This document shows positions 45,553 to 57,345 of a stretch of 64,000 nucleotides of DNA, in pieces. The stretch is from Erodium maritimum (Eukaryota; Streptophyta; Magnoliopsida; Geraniales; Geraniaceae). The stretch's first letter is position 1; every line of letters starts with the position of its first letter. Under the pieces are notes generated by a model, which was not told the DNA's origin, searched no databases, and saw only the letters and a program-made list of their open reading frames with translations. The DNA lies in the NCBI GenBank assembly GCA_963921825.1, contig OY997589.1, positions 42,666,638 to 42,730,637 on the forward strand, read 5' to 3'. The translations under genes and the position numbers were made by a program.

Positions 45553-47107
45553 GTGGTATCAGAGCCGTGCTACCTTCGGGATTCACAAGACGGTGTTCAA
45601 AGTTTCGGTTTTGCTTGAAAGTTTCGTTTTTGGCATGTTGTTTTGCTAAATTGTTTGATAACATGTTTTAAATTCTTGTTTATGGATTTAATGCATGTAA
45701 AATGATTTTTTGAAAATTATTTCAAATCTGGAAATTTTGAATTTTTTTTTGATTTTTCGGGTCTCGGGAGCGGGACTCTCGGGGAGCCGAAACCGGGACC
45801 GAACGGGGCTCCGTTGGACGGAGCTTGGCCAAGCATGACCATTGGATGGTTGATATTCCAAGGCTAAACCTTTTTGTTATTTATGACGAGTTTGGAACCG
45901 TCATGACGAAGTCGAAGATCAAATGTTCAAAAGTTTCATTTTTGAACGATAAACCAAGCATCAAAAATTTTCGAAACTTGGCTATTAATTAAAACCGGGA
46001 AATCACATGATGTTTGATAACATGCTTGTTTGATAACACGATGTGTGATGTGATGTTGGCATGATGTACATAATAGCCCCGAGCTCGATTTAATTATTTA
46101 TCGCTTTTCACGGCCTGCGAGCTGTTAGAGTTAGCGTGTAATTATTCTTTCAAGGTGTGGTCGTCGAACCACTTGTTTGTAATATTTATTTATTTATTCC
46201 CGACCTGCGAGTCATGTATTAAATTGTAATTTTTTACTCAAGACGAAGAAAGGGCGAAAAGGTCATTTGGTGGCTTTTCGGGTGTTGGCATCGGCTTGGA
46301 GTCGGTGGAGCTCAAGAAGCTAGTGGGATTTAGTTTAGGGGGCTATTATGTGCACATTTATCGCTTTATGTTTGGTTTATTTTATGCATGATTAATTCTA
46401 TGTGTTTTAGAATTGCATGCTTAACTTTATTTACCGAGCATATCACCTCACATGCAAAGATAAAATTGGAATTTTAATCCTTGTGTGTGAGCCCTTAGAA
46501 TCGTCATTACATTGGATGTAGTTGACGGGTTCGAAGGAAGAATTACATTGGATGTAATTTGAGGCATCATTGCATTTGGAATGTAGTTGATGTGCTCATC
46601 GCATCTAGGATGTGTCAAAGTTTTAAACACAACCGGACAAGTAAAAACGGGTCATGTCCGATACCTCCCAATTATCAACACCTTACTACCTCCCCGTCCT
46701 ATGGGTGTCGTGCGCATTAGCGGAGCATCCATGGGAAAGCGGGGTAGTAGGTTTGGACGACATATGTGGGTGTCGTGCGCATTAGCGGAGCACCTACATA
46801 GTGACGGGCCATAGTTGAAAATTGGTGGACCCGACTACGATACTCAGCATGAGGTTGAGCTAGGGTAACAGATAGGGTAAGACGTGTACATAAGTACATA
46901 CCCTAGCCAAGAGTCACAGTGGATGTGATTGGATGGAGTCCTACCTACATAGCTCGATTAAGTGGTGAGCATTAGTTCAGCTTAATCGAGTGAATCAAGG
47001 ATCTTGGTTTCAGATTCTAAAGGTTTAGAATCGATTGTTGGTGTTTAAGCTTGATCTTCATAAAATTTATTCAGTTTACTGATTGAGTTTTATCTGTTGT
47101 AGATCAA

Positions 47108-47730
47108 ATGGCAAATTCAGCGAACATTAGTAGTTTGTCATTAAAAACCATTCTTGACAGGGTCAAGCTAAATGGGACAAATTATTTGGACTGGTATAGA
47201 ATTTTGAGGATAGTCCTCAAGTCTGAACGCAAATAATATGTCCTTGACAAGGTTGTCTCTAAGACCATATCAGAGTTACATGAAGTGTCATGAACTGCTG
47301 AGAAGAATATACCAGGGATCTGGGATCCAAGGATATTCTGATGGTCAACAAGGGAATTGGAAGTGGCAAGGGCGGGGCCTATGTGCACTTGGCAGGAAAG
47401 ATGAGACACCTGAGAATTTATGCTTCTACTGCCAACAACCTGGTCATTGGAACCGAGATTGCAGGAAGTTCACGGCTGATATGAAGAAGGGCAGTGGGAC
47501 TGCGCCTTCATCAAATAGCCTGAATGATCTGAAGAAGGGCAGTAGGACTGCGCCTTCATCAGGACACCTGAATGATCTAAGGAAGGGCGGTGGGACCGTG
47601 CCTTCATCCGATATTAACTCTATAGAGCTATATCTCTCTACTTCCAAAGATTCATGGGTATTAGATACCAGGACTGAATCTCACACATGCACTAATATAT
47701 GGTGGCTGAAAGTAGGAGAGGTTTGGAAAG
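47108..47730 (+). pseudogene. Copia B gag remnant with zinc knuckle
   Basis: Begins at the ATG matching copia A gag (MANSANI-type start). It carries a CCHC knuckle CFYCQQPGHWNRDC at about 47421-47462 and then threefold direct repetition of a segment reading KKGSGTAPSS-LNDL (47487-47610). Fossil; broken and shorter than the gag of copia A. Confidence 0.75.
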
Positions 47731-47739
47731 CACGAAGTG

Positions 47740-50560
47740 GGCCTCAGAGTTGTGGCAACTGCTGTAGGATCCATGAGTCTTGCTTTGCCAAGTGGCCTTG
47801 TCTTAGTATTGTATAATGTATATTGCATACCTACTTTTAGTAGGAATATTATATCTGTATCCGTGTTTGACAAGGAAGGATATAATGTTAATATTGGAAA
47901 TGGAGTTTTCAATGTTCTATGCAATGATATGTTTTATACCAGTACTGACTTGGTTGGAGGATTGTACATATTAGATATGGGTAACAATGCCTCAAGTTCT
48001 ATATATTCCGTTAATACCAAGAGGTCTAAATCCAACGATTTAAACCTAACTCTGTTATGGCACTATCATTTGGGCCGCATAAACAAGAAGCGCCAATCAA
48101 CACTTCAGAAGTATGGGATTTCAGGTTCATTCGAATTCCATTCGATCGATAGGTGCAAGGTTTGTTTGATGGGAAAAATGACTAAAGTGCCCTTTTATCG
48201 ATCGCGATGAAAAGGGTGGGTAAATTATTGGGGCTGATACACTCGAATGTGTGTAGACCAATAAGTTCACTTGCCAGGAGGGGTTTTAGCTACTTTATCA
48301 CATTTACTGATGATTAAAGTAAATATGGTTATGTCTATTCGGTGAGACATAAGTCTGAAAATTTTAATAAATTCAAAGAGTTTAAGATTAAAGTAGAAAA
48401 CCAGCTCGACAAAGGTATTAAGGCACTTCGATTGCATCGAGGTGGAAAATACTTGCCCACAGAGTTATTAGATCATCTAAAAGAGAATGGGATCCTTTTG
48501 GAATGGACTCCTCTTGGGACACTGTAGTTGAAAGGTGTAGACAAACGGAGAAATCAGACATTGTTAGACAATGGTCCGTTCCATGATTAGTTGGACTGAT
48601 CTCCCAATCTCTTTTAGGGGTCATGCTCTAGAGACGACCGCATTCATAGTGAATCGGGCTTCGACGAATCGACGAAGGGTGTGGAAGGGACACCATTTTA
48701 AAAATGGTACGGGATGATGCCGCTTTGTCCTTCCTAAAGATTTGTGGTTGCGAGGCTTATGTGAAACATTTGGTTTCGACTAAGTTCGAACCAAGATCTG
48801 AGATATGCACCTTCGTGTGGTATCCCTAAGCAACAAGGGGATACTACTTCTACAATCCCAGTGAGAACATGGTGTTCGTCGCTTGGGGTGGGGTCTTTAT
48901 GGAAAATGAATTTTGTTTCCAAAGACATCATTGGGAGGACTGTGCATCTCGAAGAAATTCAGGATGGTACAGATCTGTCTAAACCAATTGACAACCCAGT
49001 AGAAAGGAGCCAGAGATTGTCGTAGAGTAGGAACCAATTCCTGTTACAATTCCGAAAGGTCCAAGGCGATTCGAAAGGATCAATCTTCCACATCCAAGAT
49101 ATGGTATCAGGAGGTGACAATGAAGTCATGGTGGATCACGATGATCCAGCCACCTTTCAGGAAGTCGTGGATGAGCCCGACTCCGAGTTATGGCTGGGAG
49201 CCATGAGGGAGGAAATGCAATTCATGTCGGACAACCGAGTCTGGGAACCGGTTGATCCCATCAATGGTGTGAGGACCATTGGATGCAAATGGATCTTCTA
49301 GGTGAAGATGGACATGGACGGCAACCCTCTTACCTACAAAGCTCAACTGGTGGTGAAAGGTTATAGGCAGATCCAATGTATTGACTATGAGGAAACCTTC
49401 TCCCTAGTGGCTATGGTCAAAATCGATCCAAATTCTTCTTGACATAATTGCGTATCATAATTACGAGATATGGCAAGTGGATGTCAAAACCGCTTTCCTA
49501 AATGGAAATTTGACTGAGTACGTTTGTATGTCTCGGCCCAAAGGTTTTGACGATCCGAAGAATAAGGGAAAGATTTATAAGTTGTTGAAATCCATTTATG
49601 GATTGAAACGAACTTCTCGGAGTTGGATCCTTCATTCTGATGAAGCTGTAATTGGATTTGGCTTAATCAAGAACGAGGATGAATCTTGCGTTTATAAGAA
49701 GGCTAGTGGGAGTAAGATTACCTTTCTGGTTCTCATTGAAAACGACATCCCAACCTTGCACGAGACTAAAGCTTGGTTGAGGAAGTGATTTTCAATAAAG
49801 GACTTAGGCGATGCTTCTTATATCTTAAGGATTAAGATATGTAGAGATTGCACCAAGAGGGTCTTGGATTTAAGTCAGGGAACCTATGTGAACAAGGCAT
49901 TGAGTAGGTTCTTAATGCTCGATTCAAAGAAAGGACTCTTACCCACTAGTCATGGCATTCATCTCAGCAAGACTCAGTGTCTTAAGACACATGATGAGCT
50001 AAAAAAGATGATGAGAATCCTATACGCCTAGGGGCAGGATCGATCATATATGCCATGACATGTATGAGACCGAACGTCTCGTAAGCCTTATGTTGTACCA
50101 GTATACATCATTCTAACCCGGGGGAAAGATGATGCTGAACTAGTCGTCGAAGGATGAGTAGACGCTAGTTTTCCAAGACAAATCCAGATGACTTTAGAAG
50201 TCGGTCAGGATATGTGTTTACGCTGAATGACAGTGCTTTAGCTGGGAGAGCGTAAAGAAAGATACCATTTCCGAATCTACGAAAGAGGCCAAGTACATGG
50301 ATGCTGCAGAGGCAGCTAAGGAGGCTATGTGGATTTGGAAATTCACGGCAGGGTTGGGTGTAATTAAAAACCCATCCAGCCCGGTGAATCTATTTTGCGA
50401 CAACACAAGGGCCATTGCGCAAGATAAAAGCCCAGATCGCATAACAAATCCAAACATGTACTACGACGTATCCACCTAATCAGAGAAATACTGAACTGAG
50501 GTGAAGCGAAGATAACCTATATTGCAACCGATGATAACATAGCCAACCCTTTGACTAAGG
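47740..50560 (+). pseudogene. Copia B pol remnant (protease to RNase H)
   Basis: Fossil polyprotein in the order GAG-pre-integrase (WHYHLGRINKKR, CKVCLMGK, about 48055-48185), integrase core (about 48230-48660), reverse transcriptase (WLGAMREEM, MDVKTAFLNGN, SIYGLKR; about 49130-49790) and RNase H (about 50220-50560, AAEAAKEAMWIWKF, FCDNTRAIA). It is closely parallel to copia A pol. Many breaks. Confidence 0.85.
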
Positions 50561-50645
50561 CAGTGTCGCTGCCTAAACATATTAGACATGTAAAGTCGAT
50601 GGGGACATATTGGAGTTTAGATTGGAACTAGGGCAAGTGGGAGAT

Positions 50646-52332
50646 TGTTAGTCTTAGTGCCCGTAGTTCAATCCTAAATGTCCAAATGTATATATCATCG
50701 TTAGCAATAAAATTAAAGCGGCTTTATTTTACTTATGTGTTGGAGTAATATATCGATGTGTGCTCTGATCTATGCCCACCATGCGAATAGAACCATAGAT
50801 CGAGATAGATCACACTCGATGGGTCCCTAGTCAACAAAGCTTCACTAGAAGCGACTAGTATGAAAGATGGCTCTTTATGGCTTACGTTCTGTTAGTCATT
50901 GGAATGGGATTCTGGAGTCTGATCATAGATATCATGTGGGACATGATATTGGACGACCCGCCCTGAATATGTGCCATAGATTAAGTCATGAACATATTCA
51001 GTGTCGTAGCTTGTCATGTATCCTTAGACCAAGGAGTCTTTGTGATCGCTATGTAGTCAACAACTGAGTTTGACCTGAGCCTAACGTTGTTCGTAACAGG
51101 GCTTCCATAACGGCCAGGATTGGCTTGGGGACGGTCTACATGAGTGACACGAAAGGCGGCTAAGGGATTTATCCCTCATATTGAGGTATGAGAAAGATAT
51201 CGGTTCTCGACCGCTTGATCGAGAGTGACTGAAAGAATAGCATGGCCATGCACATGATATGGGTATCATATATTCAGTCATCTCACATATCAAGGAACAA
51301 TGATTGAGAATAGTAAGGATGACGGCTCTATGCCTTATCTCAATCAGGATATCGGAGATAAAAGGATAATGAAAGGGACGACGGAAAGGCTAGAATCGAC
51401 AGGGTCGATTCGCTATGCAGTGTCAGGCAATACTAAAGTCTCGTTAGTTGCCACTTAAATAGGATCAAGTAAAATGGGATTTTACGTTGATCTATTGATA
51501 TGCATAAACCTAAGGGTCACACCGGAGGATGAAACTCATTGACACATTTATGGAGAATGGCCAAAAGGGAGTTGTCTCGGGACATGACCAAAACTGGGTT
51601 TTGGGTCATGTGCCCGTAAGTGAATAGGACTTTACGGATCGAGACAAGGCTTGGAGTCTTGGGATTGATCGCGTCGGATAATGTTGGACATTTCCGGTAT
51701 GGAAGGCTTGGAGGCGATGAGCGAATCACGGGACCTCGTTGGAAATGGCCACGGGCCATGTTCCAAGAGGCCCATGAAAGGCCCATGAAACCAAGGCCCA
51801 TGGAACTAATTAATCAAGTCTTGATTAATTAGTACTTAGTAAGCAAGACAAGGATTAAGGTGTTGGTGATTCACCACCTAACCCAATCTTGTCTTGCCAT
51901 ACTTTGTCCTATTTACACCTTACTTGTCACCATGCTTGTCTCATGCCTTTAGTTGGACAAGTATGGCGTTTGTTATGTTTAAGTCATCTTTTTTCAACAT
52001 AACAAACACAAGACAAGAATAGGAAACACATTTTCTCTCCCTCTTCCATGGCCATTTCGGGTTTGGCTAGTTTCCACCTCCATTTTTGTGTTCTTGAGTC
52101 CTCAAAGAGAAGAACTACGTGGCTTTGATTCCCATGTGGATACGTAGGCGTCTTGGAGACTCAAGCCAATCATTCGTTACCCGGTGTTCTTGTTTTGGTA
52201 AGAACTAGTGCTGAATTTTTCTCTTGTGAATCCATTCTTTGTTAGTTGTTTCATGGTTTTAATCGTCTCTTGGTTTTTATTGATTTTCCGCTGCGAGTTG
52301 GTTCATCTCCAACCCTACCTCGAGACCTAACA
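50646..52332 (+). repeat. Copia B 3' LTR
   Basis: 1687 bp from TGTTAGTCTTAGTGCCC to CGAGACCTAACA, directly after the purine tract. The GGTAG target duplication follows. It faces the inverted solo LTR at 52540-54229 across a 207-bp spacer. Confidence 0.95.
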
Positions 52333-52539
52333 GGTAGGCGTGTGGATCCAAGAATATGATGGGGATTTAGGCAAGATGTTCGATGTCATAAGTAGTGCAC
52401 GACTTTGAAGTCTTACCAGCTCGAACCATGAGAGGATGTGAGGCTGAGGTCTGGATGGTTGAAGTTTCCGTAGGGGTGCCCAATATGTGGTGAAGTTTTT
52501 CCCTAACGCTGCATTCTGCTCGACTACCAGGGAGAGCTC

Positions 52540-54229
52540 TGTTGGGTCTCGAGGTAGGGTTGGAGATGAACCAACTCGCAGCGGAAAATCAAGGAAAACC
52601 AAGAGACGATTAAAACCATGAAACAACTAACAAAGAATGGATTCACAAGAGAAAAATTCAGCACTAGTTCTTACCAAAACAAGAACACCGGGTAACGAAT
52701 GATTGGCTTGAGTCTCCAAGACGCCTACGTATCCACATGGGAATCAAAGCCACATAGTTCTTCTCTTTGAGGACTCAAGAACACAAAAATGGAGGTGGGA
52801 GCTTGCCAAACCCGAAATTGCAAGGGAAGGGAGAGAGAAGTTGTGTTTCCTATTCTTGTCTTGTGTTTGTTATGTTGAAAAAAGATGACTTAAACATAAC
52901 AAAACTCATATTTGTCCAACTAAAGGCATGGGACAAGTATGGTGTCAAGTAAGGTGTAAATAGGACAAAGTATGGCAAGACAAGATTGGGTTAGGTGGTG
53001 AATCACCAACACCTTAATCCTTGTCTTGCTTGCTTAGTACTAATTAATCAAGACTTGATTAATTAGTTCCATGGGCCTTGGTTGCATGGGCCTTTCATGG
53101 GCCTCTTGGAACATGGCCCGTGGCCATTTCCAACGAGGTCCCGTGATTCGCTCATCGCCTCCAAGCCTTCCATACCGGAAATGTCCAACATTATCCGACG
53201 CGATCAATCCCAAGACTCCAAGCCTTGTCTCGATCCGTAAAGTCCTATTCACTTACGGGCACATGACCCAAAACCCAGTTTTGGTCATGTCCCGAGACAA
53301 CTCCCTTTTGGCCATTCTCCATAAATGTGTCAATGAGTTTCATCCTCCGGTGTGACCCTTAGGTTTATGCATGTCAATAGATCAACGTAAAATCCCATTT
53401 TACTTGATCCTATTTAAGTGGCAACTAACGAGACTTTAGTATTGCCTGACACTGCATAACGAATCGACCCTATCGATTCTAACCTTTTCGTCATCCCTGT
53501 CATTATCCTTTTATCTCCGATATCCTGATTGAGATAAGGCATAGAGCCGTCATCCTTATTATTCTCAATCAATGTTCCTTGATATGTGAGATGACTAAAG
53601 ATATGATACCCAGTATCATGTGCATGGTGCTATGCTATTCTTTCAGTCACTCTCGATCAAGCGGCCGAGAACCGATATCTTTCTCATACCTCAGTATGAG
53701 GGATAAATCCCTTAGCCGTGTTTCGTGTCACTCATGTAGCCCGTCCCCAAGCCAATCCTGGCCGTTATGGAAGCCCTGTTACGGACAACGTTAGGCTCAG
53801 GTCAAACTCAGTTGTTGACTACATAGCGATCACAAAGACTCCTTGGTCTAAGGATACATGACAAGCTACGACACTGAATATGTTCATGACTTAATCTATG
53901 GCACATATTCAGGGCGGGTCGTCCAATATCATGTCCCACATGATATCTATGATCAGACTCCGGAATCCCATTCCAATGACTAACAGAACGTAAGCCATAA
54001 AGAGCCATCTTTCATACTAGTCGCTTCTAATGAAGCTTTGTTGACAAGGGACCCATCGAGTATGATCTATCTAAATCTATGGTTCTATTCGCATGGTGGG
54101 CATAGATCAGAGCACACATCGATATATTACTCCAACACATAAGTAATATAAAGCCGTTTTGATTTTATTGCTAACGATGATATATACATTTGGACATTTA
54201 GGATTGAACTATGGGCACTAAGACTAACA
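52540..54229 (-). mobile_element. Solo copia LTR, reverse orientation
   Basis: 1690 bp; on the + strand it begins TGTTGGGTCTCGAGG and ends CACTAAGACTAACA. A perfect 5-bp duplication AGCTC flanks it (52535-52539 and 54230-54234). It belongs to the same family as copia B and is very similar to its LTRs, so it is young. It has no interior, and LINE ORF1 text continues on both sides. Confidence 0.95.
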
Positions 54230-55340
54230 AGCTCATACTGGGGTATTCCATGTGTGGCAGTCATGAACTCATGGAGTGCATGGCCTAGACAACCGAAGTT
54301 CAAGAAAAAGAGGGGTAAGCGTTCATAATTAAGACTAATACAGGCCGGATGTGGAAATTCTCGGATGTTCAGGACCATCCACTGCATGAGGGGTCGTTCA
54401 GGTGCATCCAAAGCCTAACTCAGATCTTTCCTCCCTAGTAGAGACCTCATTGGTCACAAATGACCTTCACACATCCCTTGAGGGTGTTTCCCATGAGGGT
54501 ACATGTCGCGTCTATCATGACCACCGACGTGCTGTCTCGTGCCTAAGCCATAATTGGATACGATCGAGTCGAGGGGACAACATCCCCCTTCGTAGCGGGA
54601 GATCGGAAAGGATGAGAGAAGCATGATTAAACATCATTGCTCGTCCCTTCTCACCCTATCCCTTGATTCCTAAGAGACAAAGTAGAACATGTAGACATCA
54701 TGCTCTAGGTCCTTCACCACGAGTTTGTTAGAGGAAATTATCGAAACCTTGATTATGACCCAGAGCATCACATTCTGGTTATAGGGCGACAAGTGAGGAG
54801 ACGACCCCACATACCATAGAGACGGCAGGTTGGATGGGTCTTATTTGTTTGGGTAGACGACACCTCAATGATAATGTCTTCGTTCGGGTCAATTGTCCAT
54901 GTAGTGAAAACGTCCTAAAGGTCATCGAAGGAAGATGGAGGTACATGTAATGGCATTATCGTGATCAGCAACGAAATCAATTGCGCAATGGAGGAAGCGG
55001 ATAGAGAATAAGGGGATGTGGATTTTCGTTTTGTAGGTTTTTGAGCTCGGTCTTGCATATCAATCCTAGAGTCACAAGTGGTTTTGTCACCGGGGCCACG
55101 TCCTACAATGCATGCAGGATGGGCACGAGAGCATCAATATGAGCGTTTCAATGGTTGTGGGTTGTCGAAGGGATGGTTTAGCAATCACTTTTGTAACACT
55201 GGGAGCGCGCTTGGTCCAGATAACCTTATGAGAGGCTCGATGCAGTATGCTCAAGAACTTCTTAAGGAGGGAAAGGAGAGGCGTGGAAGTGAATGGTGGT
55301 AGAGGAGCAACATGTGGTGAAGACAATTGAACGATGGGAA

Positions 55341-56047
55341 GGGAGGGCGCCATAAAGACACGGTATGCTAGAAAGAGATATATGGTTTGACTTATTATTG
55401 GGAACTGATTAGTGTATTTGAATATACGCAAACAAAATTATATTAATTACTTCTCAATAATAACGCCAAAAAGACAAGGAATGTTAGAAAGAGATTTAGG
55501 GTTTATACTAAACCACTGCCAAACCAAGGTCCAACCATAATCCAACAGAAAAGCAGCTAAATAACAGATAAAGCGATAAGAAGTCCATCCCGGTCCACCT
55601 CAACAACCATCAACCCGTCAGACCAGCAAGCAAACACTAGCCCTGTCAGAAAACACAAGTACCAAAAAAGGTCGGGGGATAAAGTGTTGAGCTCCTCAAA
55701 CATGCCAGAATTGAAATTAAATTTGAGAATTTAATTAGTTCTTGAACTTTGTTTAGGAATAATGTTATGTTCGTATTGTAGATTATACTATTATTCTTGT
55801 TTGAAATTTGATTTTTTATATCATCATTTAAACATATAATTTATATTAATATTTGTATTTGGACTATGAATATGAATTTGTATATTATAATTTGTAACGA
55901 ATTGATAAAGTTTTGTGTACGGTGCGAAATTGGCTATCTTAAAAATATATTTTATCATAATTGAGTGAAATTTAATAAATATATACTAATAATTGTGCAC
56001 TTTTATCTTTCACTATCGTGTCTAAATTCTAAAGATCTAATAGTTCG
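55341..56047. other. Intergenic DNA between LINE fragments
   Basis: 55341-55700 contains two similar words (GCTAGAAAGAGATATATGGTTT at about 55369 and GTTAGAAAGAGATTTAGGGTTT at about 55484) around an AT-rich spacer, possibly the duplicated 5' leader of LINE-type elements. 55700-56047 is very AT-rich. No gene seen. Confidence 0.4.
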
Positions 56048-56291
56048 TTTTTTATTTATCAGCAAAGCTATATTACAAATCTCTCTATTTTCAGAATTCG
56101 AAAAAGGAGGATAAAATATAATCTAATTATAGAGTCCCATCAACCCAAGCCAAGTCAAGCCAAGGTCACAAGAAACTATTACAATCCTATAACAAAGGAT
56201 GAACCAACCAAAAGAGGTTAACCAAATCAATACTAATCCAAACATTACAAATGTGATTCAAGAAGACCTTCAGACTGCAGAACATAAGCTG
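56048..56291 (-). mobile_element. LINE or retroposon 3' end fragment
   Basis: The + strand reads TTTTTTATTTATCAGCAAAG at its left edge, the reverse complement of the TTTGCTGATAAA tail of the retroposon at 10211-11980. It is read as a minus-strand 3' end of a related element, about 244 bp, cut on the right by the gypsy-type LTR. Confidence 0.45.
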
Positions 56292-56865
56292 TCACGCCCC
56301 AATTTCAGTAAACCGAACTCGGGACGCGAACGTTTAAAATAAGAAAACACTTTGAAAACATTTCCATTAAAACAATTTACAATAACAGTTTAGTTCAACT
56401 AAAGGATAATTACAATTCAAAACACGTCCCAACAAGCGGACAAAAGGGCGAGGTATCCGTCGCTAGACCAAAAGTAAAAACTCGGGCTCCACTCCTAGCT
56501 CCACAAGCTTTGAGAGCTCACCTAGTCCGTCCCACGAACAGTACCTGTAGGAAAAGCAGCTAGGGGTGAGCGTTCGCTCACCACCACGGATAACAGACTG
56601 ACTACGGCATAATTAGCAGACAATGCCGGCAACACCTACAACCAACTCAACCCCGGGGATCACTGTCCCCCACCCAAGTACTTTGACTGACAAACACCCA
56701 CGGTGACCTTCCTCGAACGACTCGACACTCAACACGTAAGTAGACACGACACAACGATCACGACCTCTTCCAAGGACTCAAAGGAACTACGCAACACCAA
56801 ACAAGATCACAAAGGATCGCAAACCAGCTGCTCAGTAACCTCTCCCACTCACACGAACACGGATC

Positions 56866-57037
56866 AGGCTAGCCAAAGAGTGCTTACAACCTGTGATACT
56901 CAAACTCGGACCAGGCCAGCCAAAGAGTGCTTGCAACCTGTGTTACTCAAACCATGTCAGGCCAGCCAAAGAGTGCTTGCAACCCGTTGATACTCAAATT
57001 TGGTCAGGCCAGCCAAAGAGTGCTTGCAACCTACCGG
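56866..57037. repeat. 47-bp tandem repeat, about four copies
   Basis: Units centred on GGCCAGCCAAAGAGTGCTTG, with CAACC(T/C)GT and TACTCAAA, and a spacing of 47 bp in the clearest copies. It lies inside the reverse-strand gypsy-type LTR. The overlapping forward frames here are by-products of the repeat. Confidence 0.88.
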
Positions 57038-57059
57038 GAACCGCAATCACAATCACAAT

Positions 57060-57345
57060 CACAATTCAATCACACAGGCACTCAAGGCCACTCAAGACAC
57101 CTCAACAGTCAATACTCGGGTTCAACAACCCCACGGGCACTCACTGCCACTCAAGACACACCAACGGTCAAGACTCGGGTTCAACAACCCCACAGCCACT
57201 CACTGCCACTCACAACACCGACAATAAGACACGGGCACTCAAGGCCACTCAAACTCAACAATAAATAACACGGGCTCTCAAGGCCACCCAAACTCGACAA
57301 TAAAAATACGGACTCTCATGGCCACCCAAGCTCGACGACAATTAA
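57060..57345. repeat. Degenerate tandem repeat with CACTCAAGGCCACTCAA units
   Basis: Repeating CACTCA(A/C)(G/T)GCCACTCAA, ACTCGGGTTCAACAACCCCAC and CAATAA words, with a period near 60 bp in the first copies and shorter later. It directly follows the 47-bp array within the same LTR. Confidence 0.75.

Larger units (their letters stand above)
43865..52332 (+). mobile_element. Ty1/copia retrotransposon B, complete ends, broken interior
   Basis: A fossil with both LTRs (43865-45552 and 50646-52332), each TGTTAG...(C/T)AACA, and a perfect 5-bp target duplication GGTAG (43860-43864 and 52333-52337). Primer-binding site TGGTATCAGAGC (initiator Met tRNA) at 45554-45565, long leader to 47107, gag about 47108-47730, pol about 47740-50560, purine tract about 50631-50645. 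By eye the two LTRs differ at roughly 25-30 of about 1690 positions (under 2%), which at an assumed 1.3e-8 changes per site per year is well under a million years. The interior is broken in many places. It lies in a LINE ORF1 remnant. Confidence 0.95.
43430..55340 (-). pseudogene. LINE-type ORF1 (DUF4283 / CCHC_4) remnant split by two LTR insertions
   Basis: Three minus-strand segments read in order: 54230-55340, 52333-52539 and 43430-43864. The first carries a DUF4283-like piece (near 54680-54720, VYMFYFVS-ESRDRVRR) and a knuckle region LNYERLPLFFLNFGCLGHALHEF (54330-54290), which has the YERLPxFxxxCGCLGH frame of zf-CCHC_4 with some cysteines lost. The second is proline/serine-rich. The third is basic (EQLGEKLASGKAKKGKKVPKQ, then EKEPHENQAKSGK). 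A whole copia element (43865-52332) and a solo LTR (52540-54229) separate them. Stops and frame changes occur, and no ORF2 follows to the left. It may be a truncated LINE or another ORF1-only retroposon like that at 24341. Confidence 0.6.

Noticed and set aside
45554-45565. tRNA-like match
   Set aside because: Only a 12-base complement to initiator Met tRNA; it is the retrotransposon primer-binding site, not a tRNA gene.
56703-57268. Overlapping forward frames rich in Gln/Thr/Ser
   Set aside because: Products of the 47-bp and roughly 60-bp tandem arrays, which are open in several frames.
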